DNA of 64,000 nucleotides. Source: Bariatricus massiliensis. GTDB lineage: Bacteria; Bacillota; Clostridia; Lachnospirales; Lachnospiraceae. Numbering within the stretch: the stretch's first letter is position 1; each line of letters starts with the position of its first letter. Positions 8,577 to 15,217 of this stretch are shown in pieces. Position numbers and translations under genes: made by a program. The notes beneath the pieces were generated by a model. That model was not told where the DNA came from. It saw nothing but the letters and a program-made list of their open reading frames with translations, and ran no database searches. Location of the stretch: the NCBI RefSeq assembly GCF_900086725.1, contig NZ_LT574838.1:876649-940648 (forward strand), written 5' to 3'.

Positions 8577-8843
8577 ATGACTCTAACACCGACCGTCAAG
8601 CGCCTGCTTGCCGTGACGGCGTCCCTCGCCATGGCTTTATCACTGGCCGCATGCGGAACCGCTAAAACGGGGGAAGAAGCGCCGGGCCATCGAATCACAT
8701 TGACCATCACGGCGGACAAGGGCTGGGACGAGAATTCCACGCCTGCCATCGTCCACATCAAGGGGCTTGATGAGGACAATGCTTCCGTTGACTTCTATCA
8801 CGCCGTGAAGGCTGATAAGGACGGGAACAAGGGCACATCCAAA
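8577..8843 (+). pseudogene. Lipoprotein gene, 5' part (interrupted at codon 89)
   Basis: Preceded by AAAAGGAGG. The N-terminus is a lipoprotein signal peptide: basic start, hydrophobic helix, and lipobox LAAC with the modified Cys at residue 26. About 60 residues of a polar extracellular domain follow. The frame is stopped three codons after an AAA at 8841-8843 by foreign AT-rich DNA. The 3' part resumes in frame at 11063, so joining Lys89 to Val-Glu-Val-Asp restores a 372-aa lipoprotein. As it stands, a truncated 92-aa lipopeptide could still be made. Confidence 0.85.
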
Positions 8844-8855
8844 ACTATGCCTTAA

Positions 8856-9011
8856 TTTTGTTTTTGTAACGGAAAGACGAGGGTTCAAGTATTTTATAAT
8901 ACGGTATTAAGAAATTTTCCTCTTTTCTGCCCTAAATGTAAATTAACGCATATCGTTGATGTTGAAAAACTAGAAATCATAATCAAAAACTCTGAAAAAC
9001 AAACTTTTTAA
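8856..9011 (+). pseudogene. Remnant of a cysteine-rich KTR-domain protein
   Basis: After an in-frame stop, the frame reads FCFCNGKTR and then NFPLFCPKCK, the two CxxC knuckles and KTR signature of small cysteine-rich proteins found next to resistance genes in conjugative transposons. The start and the first Cys pair are missing at the left junction. It ends 23 bases before the methyltransferase gene. Confidence 0.6.
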
Positions 9012-9034
9012 TTTTGAAAAGGAAGGATATTTAA

Positions 9035-10024
9035 ATGAAACACTTACCTAAAAGTACACCTACGGAAATATTGAATGACCCATACGGATTTACTTACAAA
9101 GAAATGTCGGAAGTAATTGGAGAGGATAAAGCAAGAGCCTTATATACGGAATTGTATAAACAGCCATTTCACAAAGAAAATCTATCAATATCAACAAAAA
9201 AAGTCTATAAAAGTAGCGATACTGAAAAGTATGTTTATGAATTGAAAGATAACAGGTATATTGAAACGGTTTTTATTAAACGGCGAGATGGTGGGACTGT
9301 TTGCGTAAGTACGCAAGTTGGTTGTTCTGTTGGCTGTATTTTTTGTGAGTCCGGACGCAATGGTTTTGTTCGTAATCTAACACCGTCTGAAATTGTGCAG
9401 CAGGTTGTATTGATACGTCAAAAAGTAAATCGTATCGTTTTTATGGGAATGGGAGAACCTTTATTCAATTACGACAACTTGATTGCAGCAATCCATATTC
9501 TTCGAGATAGAAATGGACTTAACTTTCCAACCGACGGCATTACCGTATCAACAGTTGGTCCAGTTAATCAATTAAAAAAATTGCGCGAAGAACATCTAAA
9601 AATTCAGTTGACAATATCTTTACATGCAGCAACACAGGCTGCGAGAAACTGTATCATTCCTCATATGCACATGTACGCTATTGAAGATGTTGTTAAGCAA
9701 GCATTGTCCTATTCTCAAAGGCATAATCGAAAAGTGGTATTTGCGTATTTGCTTTTACCAGGTATAAATGACCGTTCCTCAGATATAAGGCAACTTGCAA
9801 AATGGTTTAAGGGCAAAAATGTTATGATTAACGTGCTGCAATACAACCCGACGAGTAATTCAAAAATTAGAGCACCACAAAAACAAGAAATGGTTGCGTT
9901 CAAACATCAATTAGAGCAAACAGGACTTGAAGTTACCATGAGAGTTTCTCATGGTAGAGAGATTAAAGCAGCTTGTGGACAGTTAGCTAATACATATAAT
10001 AAAGCCAAAAAACAACAGAAATAA
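9035..10024 (+). CDS. Radical SAM 23S rRNA A2503 methyltransferase, RlmN/Cfr family
   Basis: Cytoplasmic enzyme expected to methylate A2503 of 23S rRNA. All catalytic parts are present: the SAM [4Fe-4S] motif Cys97-x3-Cys101-x2-Cys104, the two catalytic cysteines (Cys90 in VCVSTQVGC and Cys314 in AACGQLA), and GMGEP at 138-142. The wording GFVRNL, GMGEPLFNYDN and SLHA is closer to RlmN (C2 methylation) than to classical Cfr (C8, resistance to phenicols, lincosamides, oxazolidinones, pleuromutilins). At 329 aa it is slightly shorter than usual RlmN. Location on a nested mobile segment, AT-rich codons and its own terminator point to a transferred, possibly resistance-linked gene. C2 versus C8 specificity cannot be settled here. 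Confidence 0.88.
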   Translation: MKHLPKSTPTEILNDPYGFTYKEMSEVIGEDKARALYTELYKQPFHKENLSISTKKVYKSSDTEKYVYELKDNRYIETVFIKRRDGGTVCVSTQVGCSVGCIFCESGRNGFVRNLTPSEIVQQVVLIRQKVNRIVFMGMGEPLFNYDNLIAAIHILRDRNGLNFPTDGITVSTVGPVNQLKKLREEHLKIQLTISLHAATQAARNCIIPHMHMYAIEDVVKQALSYSQRHNRKVVFAYLLLPGINDRSSDIRQLAKWFKGKNVMINVLQYNPTSNSKIRAPQKQEMVAFKHQLEQTGLEVTMRVSHGREIKAACGQLANTYNKAKKQQK

Positions 10025-10054
10025 TTTAATTAAAAGAGCCAGACGCACAGACGC

Positions 10055-10103
10055 AGAGCCGATAATATGCAGTTTGAAATACTGCTGTTATCGGCTCTTT
10101 TTT
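10055..10103 (+). terminator. Strong terminator after the methyltransferase gene
   Basis: AGAGCCGATAA (10055-10065) pairs with TTATCGGCTCT (10088-10098), with an inner GCAGT/ACTGC stem and a T6 tail. Confidence 0.9.
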
Positions 10104-10274
10104 GATTTTAATTTGTGCCCCTAATAACCATATTGGAGCAAAATCAGAACTGTTGCTTGTCGTTCTTTGGTTTCCGCAGCAGCTTTGAAAAATCAAAGCC
10201 GCCGTTTCTTTTTATCTTCTAATGAAATGACGCGGTATCACTGTTGAAATCGGCGGCTAAAGGAGGTAGCCGCC

Positions 10275-10460
10275 ATGAAGCAAAAAGCATATCGACAAAA
10301 TCCGACAGTTATTGACTTATCAAAAAAAGCCCGCCCACCACCGGGGGAAACTACGCTTATATATATGAACTGTCTAATCATCTGGATACTGCTTACAATG
10401 CCTATGCGCCCGTCCGGGCTTTTCGGACGGGCGCATTTTGTACGTTCAAAAAATTTTTGA
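10275..10460 (+). CDS. Small ORF upstream of the sigma factor (leader peptide or hypothetical)
   Basis: Begins MKQKAYRQNPTVIDLSKKA after an excellent AAAGGAGG site. The frame could run 61 codons, but the last third reads through a perfect hairpin (10406-10434), so the conserved part may be only the first ~40 codons. No family recognised. Its placement before the sigma gene suggests a leader with an attenuator, but this is inference. Confidence 0.4.
   Translation: MKQKAYRQNPTVIDLSKKARPPPGETTLIYMNCLIIWILLTMPMRPSGLFGRAHFVRSKNF
10406..10439 (+). terminator. Perfect GC-rich hairpin before the sigma factor gene
   Basis: GCGCCCGTCCG (10406-10416) pairs with CGGACGGGCGC (10424-10434), followed by ATTTTG. 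It lies between the small ORF and the sigma gene and may attenuate transcription into it. Confidence 0.7.
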
Positions 10461-10561
10461 AGAAATTTCAAAAAATCTTCGGCGTTTTTGAAAAACGCCG
10501 TATTGCCCCGCGAAAAGGGGGGAAGCACCACCAACTTTCCAACGAGAAAGGAGGTGAGAAT

Positions 10562-11002
10562 GTGGAACCTAATAGCAGGGAGTTTTACAAACAGTGTGCT
10601 TTTCAGAAGTTTTGTAATACGGTATTGCACAATGAAGCTTGCGACACCCATAGAGAACTTCGCAGACACAAGGCAAAGGAAGTGACCTTTTCCGACATGA
10701 CCTTAGACGAAGCGCGGCAGCTTCATACGTTTGATGAATATTTCAAACGTGAAGCCGCCGAAACCGTCTTTGAGAAAGCCGGGAAGAAAATCACGCCAAA
10801 GCTGCTTCTTGAAGCAATCCGTACTTTGCCGGAAGAAAAGCGCAAAGCCATATTGCTGTATTACTTCGAGGGAATGAACGATACCGAGATTGCGGAGCTG
10901 TTCAACACGTCGAGAAGCACGATACAGTACAGGCGGACAAGCTCTTTTGAGAAATTAAGAAAATATCTGGAGGAAAATGCTGATGAATGGGACGAATGGT
11001 AA
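10562..11002 (+). CDS. Small sigma-70-like factor of conjugative-transposon type
   Basis: A 146-aa protein whose C-terminal half is a sigma region 4: LPEEKRKAILLYYFEGMNDTEIAELFNTSRSTIQYRR is a helix-turn-helix for -35 recognition. The N-terminal half is short and polar without a clear region 2. Proteins of this shape are common in Tn1549/Tn916-like elements. The start is GTG at 10562, directly after GAAAGGAGGTGAGAAT; a longer upstream frame reads through low-complexity A/T DNA and is not credible. The sequence coding its C-terminus overlaps the next truncated gene, as in the intact transposons. Confidence 0.85.
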   Translation: MEPNSREFYKQCAFQKFCNTVLHNEACDTHRELRRHKAKEVTFSDMTLDEARQLHTFDEYFKREAAETVFEKAGKKITPKLLLEAIRTLPEEKRKAILLYYFEGMNDTEIAELFNTSRSTIQYRRTSSFEKLRKYLEENADEWDEW

Positions 11003-11062
11003 CGAACCCGGCTACCCGGAAAATGCCCTTGTTCCTTATCCTGTCATTGTGGCAGCGACAAA
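10983..11062 (+). pseudogene. Truncated helix-turn-helix transposon gene, first 27 codons
   Basis: Overlaps the end of the sigma gene and reads MNGTNGNEPGYPENALVPYP, then VIVAATK, matching the start of the small helix-turn-helix protein that usually follows this sigma factor in conjugative transposons. It is cut at the right junction, where the next bases belong to the lipoprotein gene. Confidence 0.7.
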
Positions 11063-11914
11063 GTAGAAGTTGACAAGGGACGCTACGACATCGATGTCAT
11101 CAGCCCTGTCAATAAGGACGGCTCAGCTTACGAGCTGTTCGACACAGGTGATGCGACAGAGGTCGCAATCTCCGACGAACAGGACGAGGTCACTGTCGAC
11201 TGCCAGATGACCTTCATCTCCGCAGACAAGGTGACGGACGATATGCTCAAGGCAATCGTTACCGACACGAAGACCGCCGTTGAAAACGGCGACTCCACCC
11301 TCAAGGGTGACAACGGAAAGGCCATCCTCGACAAGCTCGATAGCAATGTGAACGCCAACCCGAACGCCTCTGACGAGACGAAGGAAGACGCTTCTAAAGC
11401 CGACGAGGAAGTCAATGTCGACAGCGAACCTGCCGACACTACCAGCAAGCCTGCTGACAAGCCTTCCGACGGAAACGCCAACTCTTCCAGCTCCAACTCT
11501 GGAAATTCTAACTCTGGAAACTCTGGAAACAGCAATTCCAGCTCTGGCTCTTCCAGCAACACTGGAAACTCCAGCGGTTCCGACAAGCCGAGCAAACCTG
11601 CTCACCAGCATTCGTGGAAACAACACACCGCACAGAAGTGGGTATCCAACATGGTGACGGTTCCCGACTATGAAACTCAGAAGGTTGCTGTTGGAACAAA
11701 CTTCATCTTCGCTGAAGATGGATATGTCGCAAGTAACATCAACGACGCAAAGGCTCATGCCAAAGAGCTTATTAAAGCTGGTTACATCGGCAACTACCGT
11801 ACAGAAACCATCTACGAAACGAAACAGGTTCAGGTCGGTTCCCATCAGGAAGACCATGGTCACAACGAGACCTATGTCGACTACGAATACTGCGACTGCG
11901 GTGCCCGCCGTTAA
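11063..11914 (+). pseudogene. Lipoprotein gene, 3' part
   Basis: Resumes at GTA GAA GTT GAC in the same register as the 5' part. It encodes a folded-looking polar domain (VEVDKGRYDIDVISPVNKDG onward), a Ser/Asn/Gly-rich linker at 11480-11580, and a C-terminal domain rich in His and aromatic residues ending CDCGARR. There is no good start codon at the junction; an internal ATG at 11207 lacks a clear ribosome site and would give no signal peptide, so this half is probably silent. The intact protein would be a cell-surface lipoprotein of unknown role on a mobilizable element. Confidence 0.8.
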
Positions 11915-11931
11915 TCGCAACCGTCCATACC

Positions 11932-11980
11932 ACGGCTATGCCAGACCCCTCACGGGGAACGGCATAGCCGTATTTTTTTT
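11932..11980 (+). terminator. Terminator after the lipoprotein gene
   Basis: ACGGCTATGCC (11932-11942) pairs perfectly with GGCATAGCCGT (11961-11971), followed by ATTTTTTTT. Confidence 0.92.
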
Positions 11981-11986
11981 TCAATT

Positions 11987-12261
11987 ATCCGCCACAGGCG
12001 GTACGGCGGATACCCGCCAAACTATCGCGATACGACTCATGGCATAGGCGAAGACGCCTGAGACCCTCCGAGGGGCTTTCTGAAGCCCACCGTTCCATCA
12101 TCCCTAGACCCCTTTCGGAACGATTTTCGGGAATCGTCCCATAGACGAGCCGAAGTCGATTTTTCGACGTTTCCGCCTCTTTCGGGGAGAGACCCTTGAA
12201 AGGTCTTTTCCAAGCCCATCTCAAGCCCACCCGCGCTCTCGACCGTCGATATGCCTTCGGC
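11987..12261. other. Hairpin-dense non-coding region
   Basis: No credible gene lies between the lipoprotein terminator and 12311, but short perfect stem-loops follow one another: ATCCGCC/GGCGGAT (11987-12011), GGCG/CGCC, GGGCTT/AAGCCC (near 12075), ACGATT/AATCGT (near 12120), GTCGA/TCGAC (near 12155), AGACC/GGTCT (near 12190) and ATGCC/GGCAT (near 12251). Tetraloop-like TTCG and GAAA loops recur. It could be a structured RNA, a leader for the downstream gene, or a single-strand origin; strand is undetermined. Confidence 0.45.
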
Positions 12262-12310
12262 ATCGGGTCGGCGCGTGAAGGAGAAGGCCCGAAAGAAAGG
12301 GAGACGAGAG

Positions 12311-12589
12311 ATGAACGGCTACGGCATCGAGACCTATGCGGATTTGGCCAAGACGGTCGGCGGGATGGTCCTCGCCAACGAGATGGCGCATCGTCCGCTG
12401 GAATTCGTGAGCGGGGATTTCGCACCATGGGACGAGATATTCCAGTGGTACATCATCAGCTACCCCGACTTCCTGATGGAGCACACGGACGAGCCGGTGT
12501 TCCATGACGAGGAACTCGACCTGTACGTCTGGGGAATCACCCACTTCGGTACAGGCTGGGACTGCGTGCCCGCCCCCGAGATTCGCTGA
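12311..12589 (+). CDS. Hypothetical protein of the element, 92 aa
   Basis: Starts MNGYGIETYADLAKTV, with AAAGGGAGACGAGAG upstream; the frame is open further upstream but that part overlaps hairpin-rich DNA and lacks a ribosome site. The product is acidic and rich in aromatic residues (EIFQWYIISYPDFL, YVWGITHFGTGWDCVP), with no membrane segment or recognised domain. Composition and codon use match the GC-rich element. A terminator follows, so it is a single-gene unit converging with the relaxase gene. The compact acidic make-up resembles small accessory or anti-restriction-like proteins of mobile elements, but I claim no function. Confidence 0.65.
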   Translation: MNGYGIETYADLAKTVGGMVLANEMAHRPLEFVSGDFAPWDEIFQWYIISYPDFLMEHTDEPVFHDEELDLYVWGITHFGTGWDCVPAPEIR

Positions 12590-12596
12590 GAATGAC

Positions 12597-12625
12597 GGTT
12601 CCCGCAAGGGAGCCGCCATTTTTTT
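12597..12625 (+). terminator. Terminator after the 92-aa gene
   Basis: GGTTCCC (12597-12603), loop GCAA, GGGAGCC (12608-12614), then a run of seven T, abutting the relaxase stop codon. Confidence 0.85.
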
Positions 12626-14138
12626 ACTCCCCGAGGTACTTGTCCTCGTCGCGCACGCGCTCCGTCGCCTCGGCCGTCTGCTGCATCTTCGGCGTGACGC
12701 CGCGATGCTTGACGGTGCGGGCGGCCTCGTTGTCCAGAGCCTCCTCGGCGGCCTTCAGGCGCTTCTCGGCGTCCCACATGTTGCCTCGGGATTCGTAGAG
12801 ACAACGCTCGGCATCCTCCTGCATCCTGCGGCGCTGGTCCTCCATGAACTGGAGCATCATCATGCGGAACATCCGGGCCATCATGTCCGACATCATGCGG
12901 GAGACGGGGTCGGTCCCGGTCCTGCTCGCCAGCGTGTACAGCCCGAATCCCATCGCGAGGCTCGGGCAGGCTCCCTTCAGGGCGTCTCGTGCCTCCTTGG
13001 AATCGCGGAACTCCCTGCGGGCGCGTTCCACATCGGCGCGGAGCTGGGCGAGGGCGTCTTCCGGGTCGTTCTCTGCATTCGCGAGCGCCTCGTACTGCTC
13101 CCCGGCGATAGGCATGCCCTCGCTCTTCCTGCGGCGGGCGTACACGTTCTTCAAATCGGAGGCCATGTCCCTCACGTCGGACTCGCTCGGTTCGTACATG
13201 TCAAAATCATGCTGGGCAGGGGAATCCTGCTGCGTATCCTCCATGCCGACCATCTGGGAATCCTGATTCGGGGACGGCGCTGTCTTCAGTTCCTCGCGGG
13301 CCTGCTGTCCCTGCTTCTCCTCGAAGAACCGCTCGACGCCTTCCTTCGTCAGGTCGTCTGCGAGGTTGGAGGCACGGCGCTTCCGGGTCCTACGCTTCGG
13401 ACCCCATTCGTCCCGCATCCTGTAAGACCATCCGACGGACTTCTCGCCCGTCTTCTTGTCGATTTTCGATGTCTCATTGAGGGTCACTCCAGCGAACGCA
13501 AGACGCTGCTTGAAATCATCAATATCGCTGGCCTCGTCCCTTGCTTTTGCCACCGCATCGCCGAGATGGCGGTCGAAGGAATCGTGCTCGAACGAGTCCC
13601 GTTTCTCCGCCCATGTCGACTTGTCCTTGCCCGCTCCAATCACGGACAGACCCCACTCGCGGCTCAGCTCGTCGTTCACCGCCTGCACGCGCGGGGCGAA
13701 CAGGCTCGTGTCGTCCTTGTTGATGACCTGCCCGGTGCGGCAATCGTGATTCGCGATTGTCGCGTGGGCGTGGACGCATCCGCCCTCGCCGTCCACGTGC
13801 ATGGTCACCCAACACGGGGAGTCGGGGGCGAGTCTATGGCAGAGCAGGTAGGCGTGCTCCATGCCCCTCTGCACATCATCGGGATTGCCCGGATTCAACT
13901 CGTCGAGCGCCCATGAGACGCGAAGCTCGTAACCCTCGTTGACCATGTTCGGATGGACGGCATGAAGCCCGTTGCAGTACGCGATGAACTCACCTCGGGA
14001 GGGCATGTCGCCCATCTGGGCGGCGATGCGGTCCGTCCCGTTTCGCAGGCGGTCGCGTCTGCGCTTTCCCTCTCCGAACTCGGTGTACGACATGCGCCCC
14101 CGGACGTCGGGCAATGCCTGCACATACGTCGTCGACAT
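12624..14138 (-). CDS. Relaxase / mobilization nuclease (MobA-like, probably MOBP)
   Basis: Nicks the element at oriT and leads the strand into a recipient cell. In the 504-aa product the relaxase domain fills the first ~170 residues; the metal-binding histidine motif is visible as His114 (MHVDG) and His123/His125 (CVHAHATIAN). A Tyr at position 5 or 18 could be the nicking residue. The remainder is charged and coiled, typical of the variable C-terminus. The start codon overlaps the mobC stop as TGATG, so the two are translationally coupled. No coupling protein or secretion genes are near, so transfer must use another element's machinery. Confidence 0.87.
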   Translation of the reverse strand: MSTTYVQALPDVRGRMSYTEFGEGKRRRDRLRNGTDRIAAQMGDMPSRGEFIAYCNGLHAVHPNMVNEGYELRVSWALDELNPGNPDDVQRGMEHAYLLCHRLAPDSPCWVTMHVDGEGGCVHAHATIANHDCRTGQVINKDDTSLFAPRVQAVNDELSREWGLSVIGAGKDKSTWAEKRDSFEHDSFDRHLGDAVAKARDEASDIDDFKQRLAFAGVTLNETSKIDKKTGEKSVGWSYRMRDEWGPKRRTRKRRASNLADDLTKEGVERFFEEKQGQQAREELKTAPSPNQDSQMVGMEDTQQDSPAQHDFDMYEPSESDVRDMASDLKNVYARRRKSEGMPIAGEQYEALANAENDPEDALAQLRADVERARREFRDSKEARDALKGACPSLAMGFGLYTLASRTGTDPVSRMMSDMMARMFRMMMLQFMEDQRRRMQEDAERCLYESRGNMWDAEKRLKAAEEALDNEAARTVKHRGVTPKMQQTAEATERVRDEDKYLGE

Positions 14139-14581
14139 CAGACATCACCTCCCGTGATTCCGCCATGCAAATCGGCTCGAAGCTCCTTGACCTCGTCCGA
14201 CAATCCTTCGATGGATTCCCTCAGGCTTTCGAACGCCTTCTTGTCCGGCTCCATCTTGATTTCCTCAAGCATGCCCATCCCTTTCACGCGGGCGTTGAAG
14301 GCCCGCGCAATCTGGTTGATGTTCACGCCGATTCGGTTCAATTCCATCAGCATCCGGTCGAGCTGCGGAGTGTCCGCAACGACCTCGTGCTCCGTGTGGG
14401 AACCGGCGGAACCGTACAGCGCGCCACGCAGATAATTCGAGCGCGTGCGTCCGCCTCTCTTCCCATCCAGAAGGGCAAGCTCCTCGGCGTTCATGCGCAC
14501 CTGAACCACCGCCTCGCGACGGTCCTTCTTGTAGCGCTGGCGGGTCGCCTTGCCGCTTCTCTTCTCAACTTCTTTTGCCAT
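14138..14581 (-). CDS. mobC: MobC-like relaxosome accessory protein
   Basis: A 147-aa basic protein. The N-terminal half contains VVQVRMNAEELALLDGKRGG, a ribbon-helix-helix type DNA-binding segment, and residues 70-105 contain the MobC signature LMELNRIGVNINQIARAFN. It binds oriT beside the relaxase and helps open the DNA. I use the ATG at 14581, which has AGGAGGTG upstream; a longer frame would enter the hairpin-rich intergenic DNA. It precedes and overlaps the relaxase gene by a few bases. Confidence 0.88.
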   Translation of the reverse strand: MAKEVEKRSGKATRQRYKKDRREAVVQVRMNAEELALLDGKRGGRTRSNYLRGALYGSAGSHTEHEVVADTPQLDRMLMELNRIGVNINQIARAFNARVKGMGMLEEIKMEPDKKAFESLRESIEGLSDEVKELRADLHGGITGGDV

Positions 14582-14862
14582 GCAAAACACCTCCTTATTC
14601 GCAATCCAAATGCGATGCGCATTTCTCGTCGCACTTTGCTGCAATCTGCGAAACGGGGAAGGGAGCAAGCATTGACCATGTACGTACAAAATGCGAATAT
14701 CGCATTTTTCCCGCCATGGTCAGCTTGCGAGGGGGCGGCTCCGCCGTCCCCTTCGAACCCCCGAATCTGTCCCCTCCGACTCAACATGTTCTGTCCGACA
14801 GAACCACGCGACCGAATGTCGGACACGGGGACGACTCCCCATGTCCGAACCTCCGGCGCGTT
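14582..14862. other. Candidate origin of transfer (oriT): nested inverted repeats upstream of mobC
   Basis: This 281-bp gap has no gene but clear structure. GCAAGCATTGACCATG (14665-14680) pairs imperfectly with CATGGTCAGCTTGC (14715-14728), enclosing a perfect 9-bp repeat AAAATGCGA / TCGCATTTT (14688-14696, 14700-14708). GTTCTGT/ACAGAAC (14788-14804) and TCGGACA..GGGG/CCCC..TGTCCGA (14819-14848) follow. Inverted repeats directly upstream of a mobC-relaxase pair are where oriT normally lies. The nick site cannot be identified from sequence. Confidence 0.55.
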
Positions 14863-15204
14863 TTAATCGAAGGGACGGCGCTCGGGATTGAACCCCTCGA
14901 CGCCGAGAGAACCGCGGTCGCCGTCCGAAGAATCGGCGTCGCCCGCAGGTTCGCGCACGACTGCGTTCGGGTCACCATCGGAAGGATTTCCGCCGTTTCC
15001 ATGTCCGGCGTCCCTGCGCAGTGTCTTGACGAACGCGAGCACCTCTTCGGCGGAACCCATCTCCTTCACTTCGGGGAAGACCGCTACGAGGGCATCGGCG
15101 TACGCCTTGGTCTTCGCAGCCTGCTTCTCGCGGCGCAACTTCTTCGCCTGAGCCTCAAGCTCACGCGCCTTCTTGTCGATGTCATCGAATCTCTTGATAG
15201 CCAT
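14863..15204 (-). CDS. Hypothetical coiled-coil protein of the element, 113 aa
   Basis: Starts MAIKRFDDIDKKARELEAQA, with AAGGAGTG before the ATG at 15204. The first ~80 residues are highly charged helices forming a likely coiled coil (KKLRREKQAAKTKAYADALV). The last ~40 are Gly/Asp-rich and disordered. It lies 13 bases after the helicase gene in the same direction, so it belongs to the replication operon. The shape resembles small accessory proteins found next to mobilization genes, and it might bridge replication and relaxosome, but no domain is recognised. Confidence 0.6.
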   Translation of the reverse strand: MAIKRFDDIDKKARELEAQAKKLRREKQAAKTKAYADALVAVFPEVKEMGSAEEVLAFVKTLRRDAGHGNGGNPSDGDPNAVVREPAGDADSSDGDRGSLGVEGFNPERRPFD

Positions 15205-15217
15205 AATCAATCACTCC

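Larger units (their letters stand above)
8844..11062 (+). mobile_element. 2.2-kb AT-rich insert carrying an RlmN/Cfr-like methyltransferase
   Basis: This insert splits the lipoprotein gene. It is AT-rich against the GC-rich element around it. It contains the tail of a cysteine-rich KTR-type protein, a radical SAM rRNA methyltransferase, a small ORF, a 146-aa sigma factor and the first 27 codons of a helix-turn-helix protein, an arrangement I associate with accessory parts of Gram-positive conjugative transposons. It has no recombinase. CAAA is present at both junctions (8840-8843 and 11059-11062), consistent with a 4-bp target repeat or micro-homology joining. Confidence 0.8.

Noticed and set aside
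10457..10561. Upstream extension of the sigma factor
   Set aside because: Poor composition and no ribosome site; GTG at 10562 has an ideal one.
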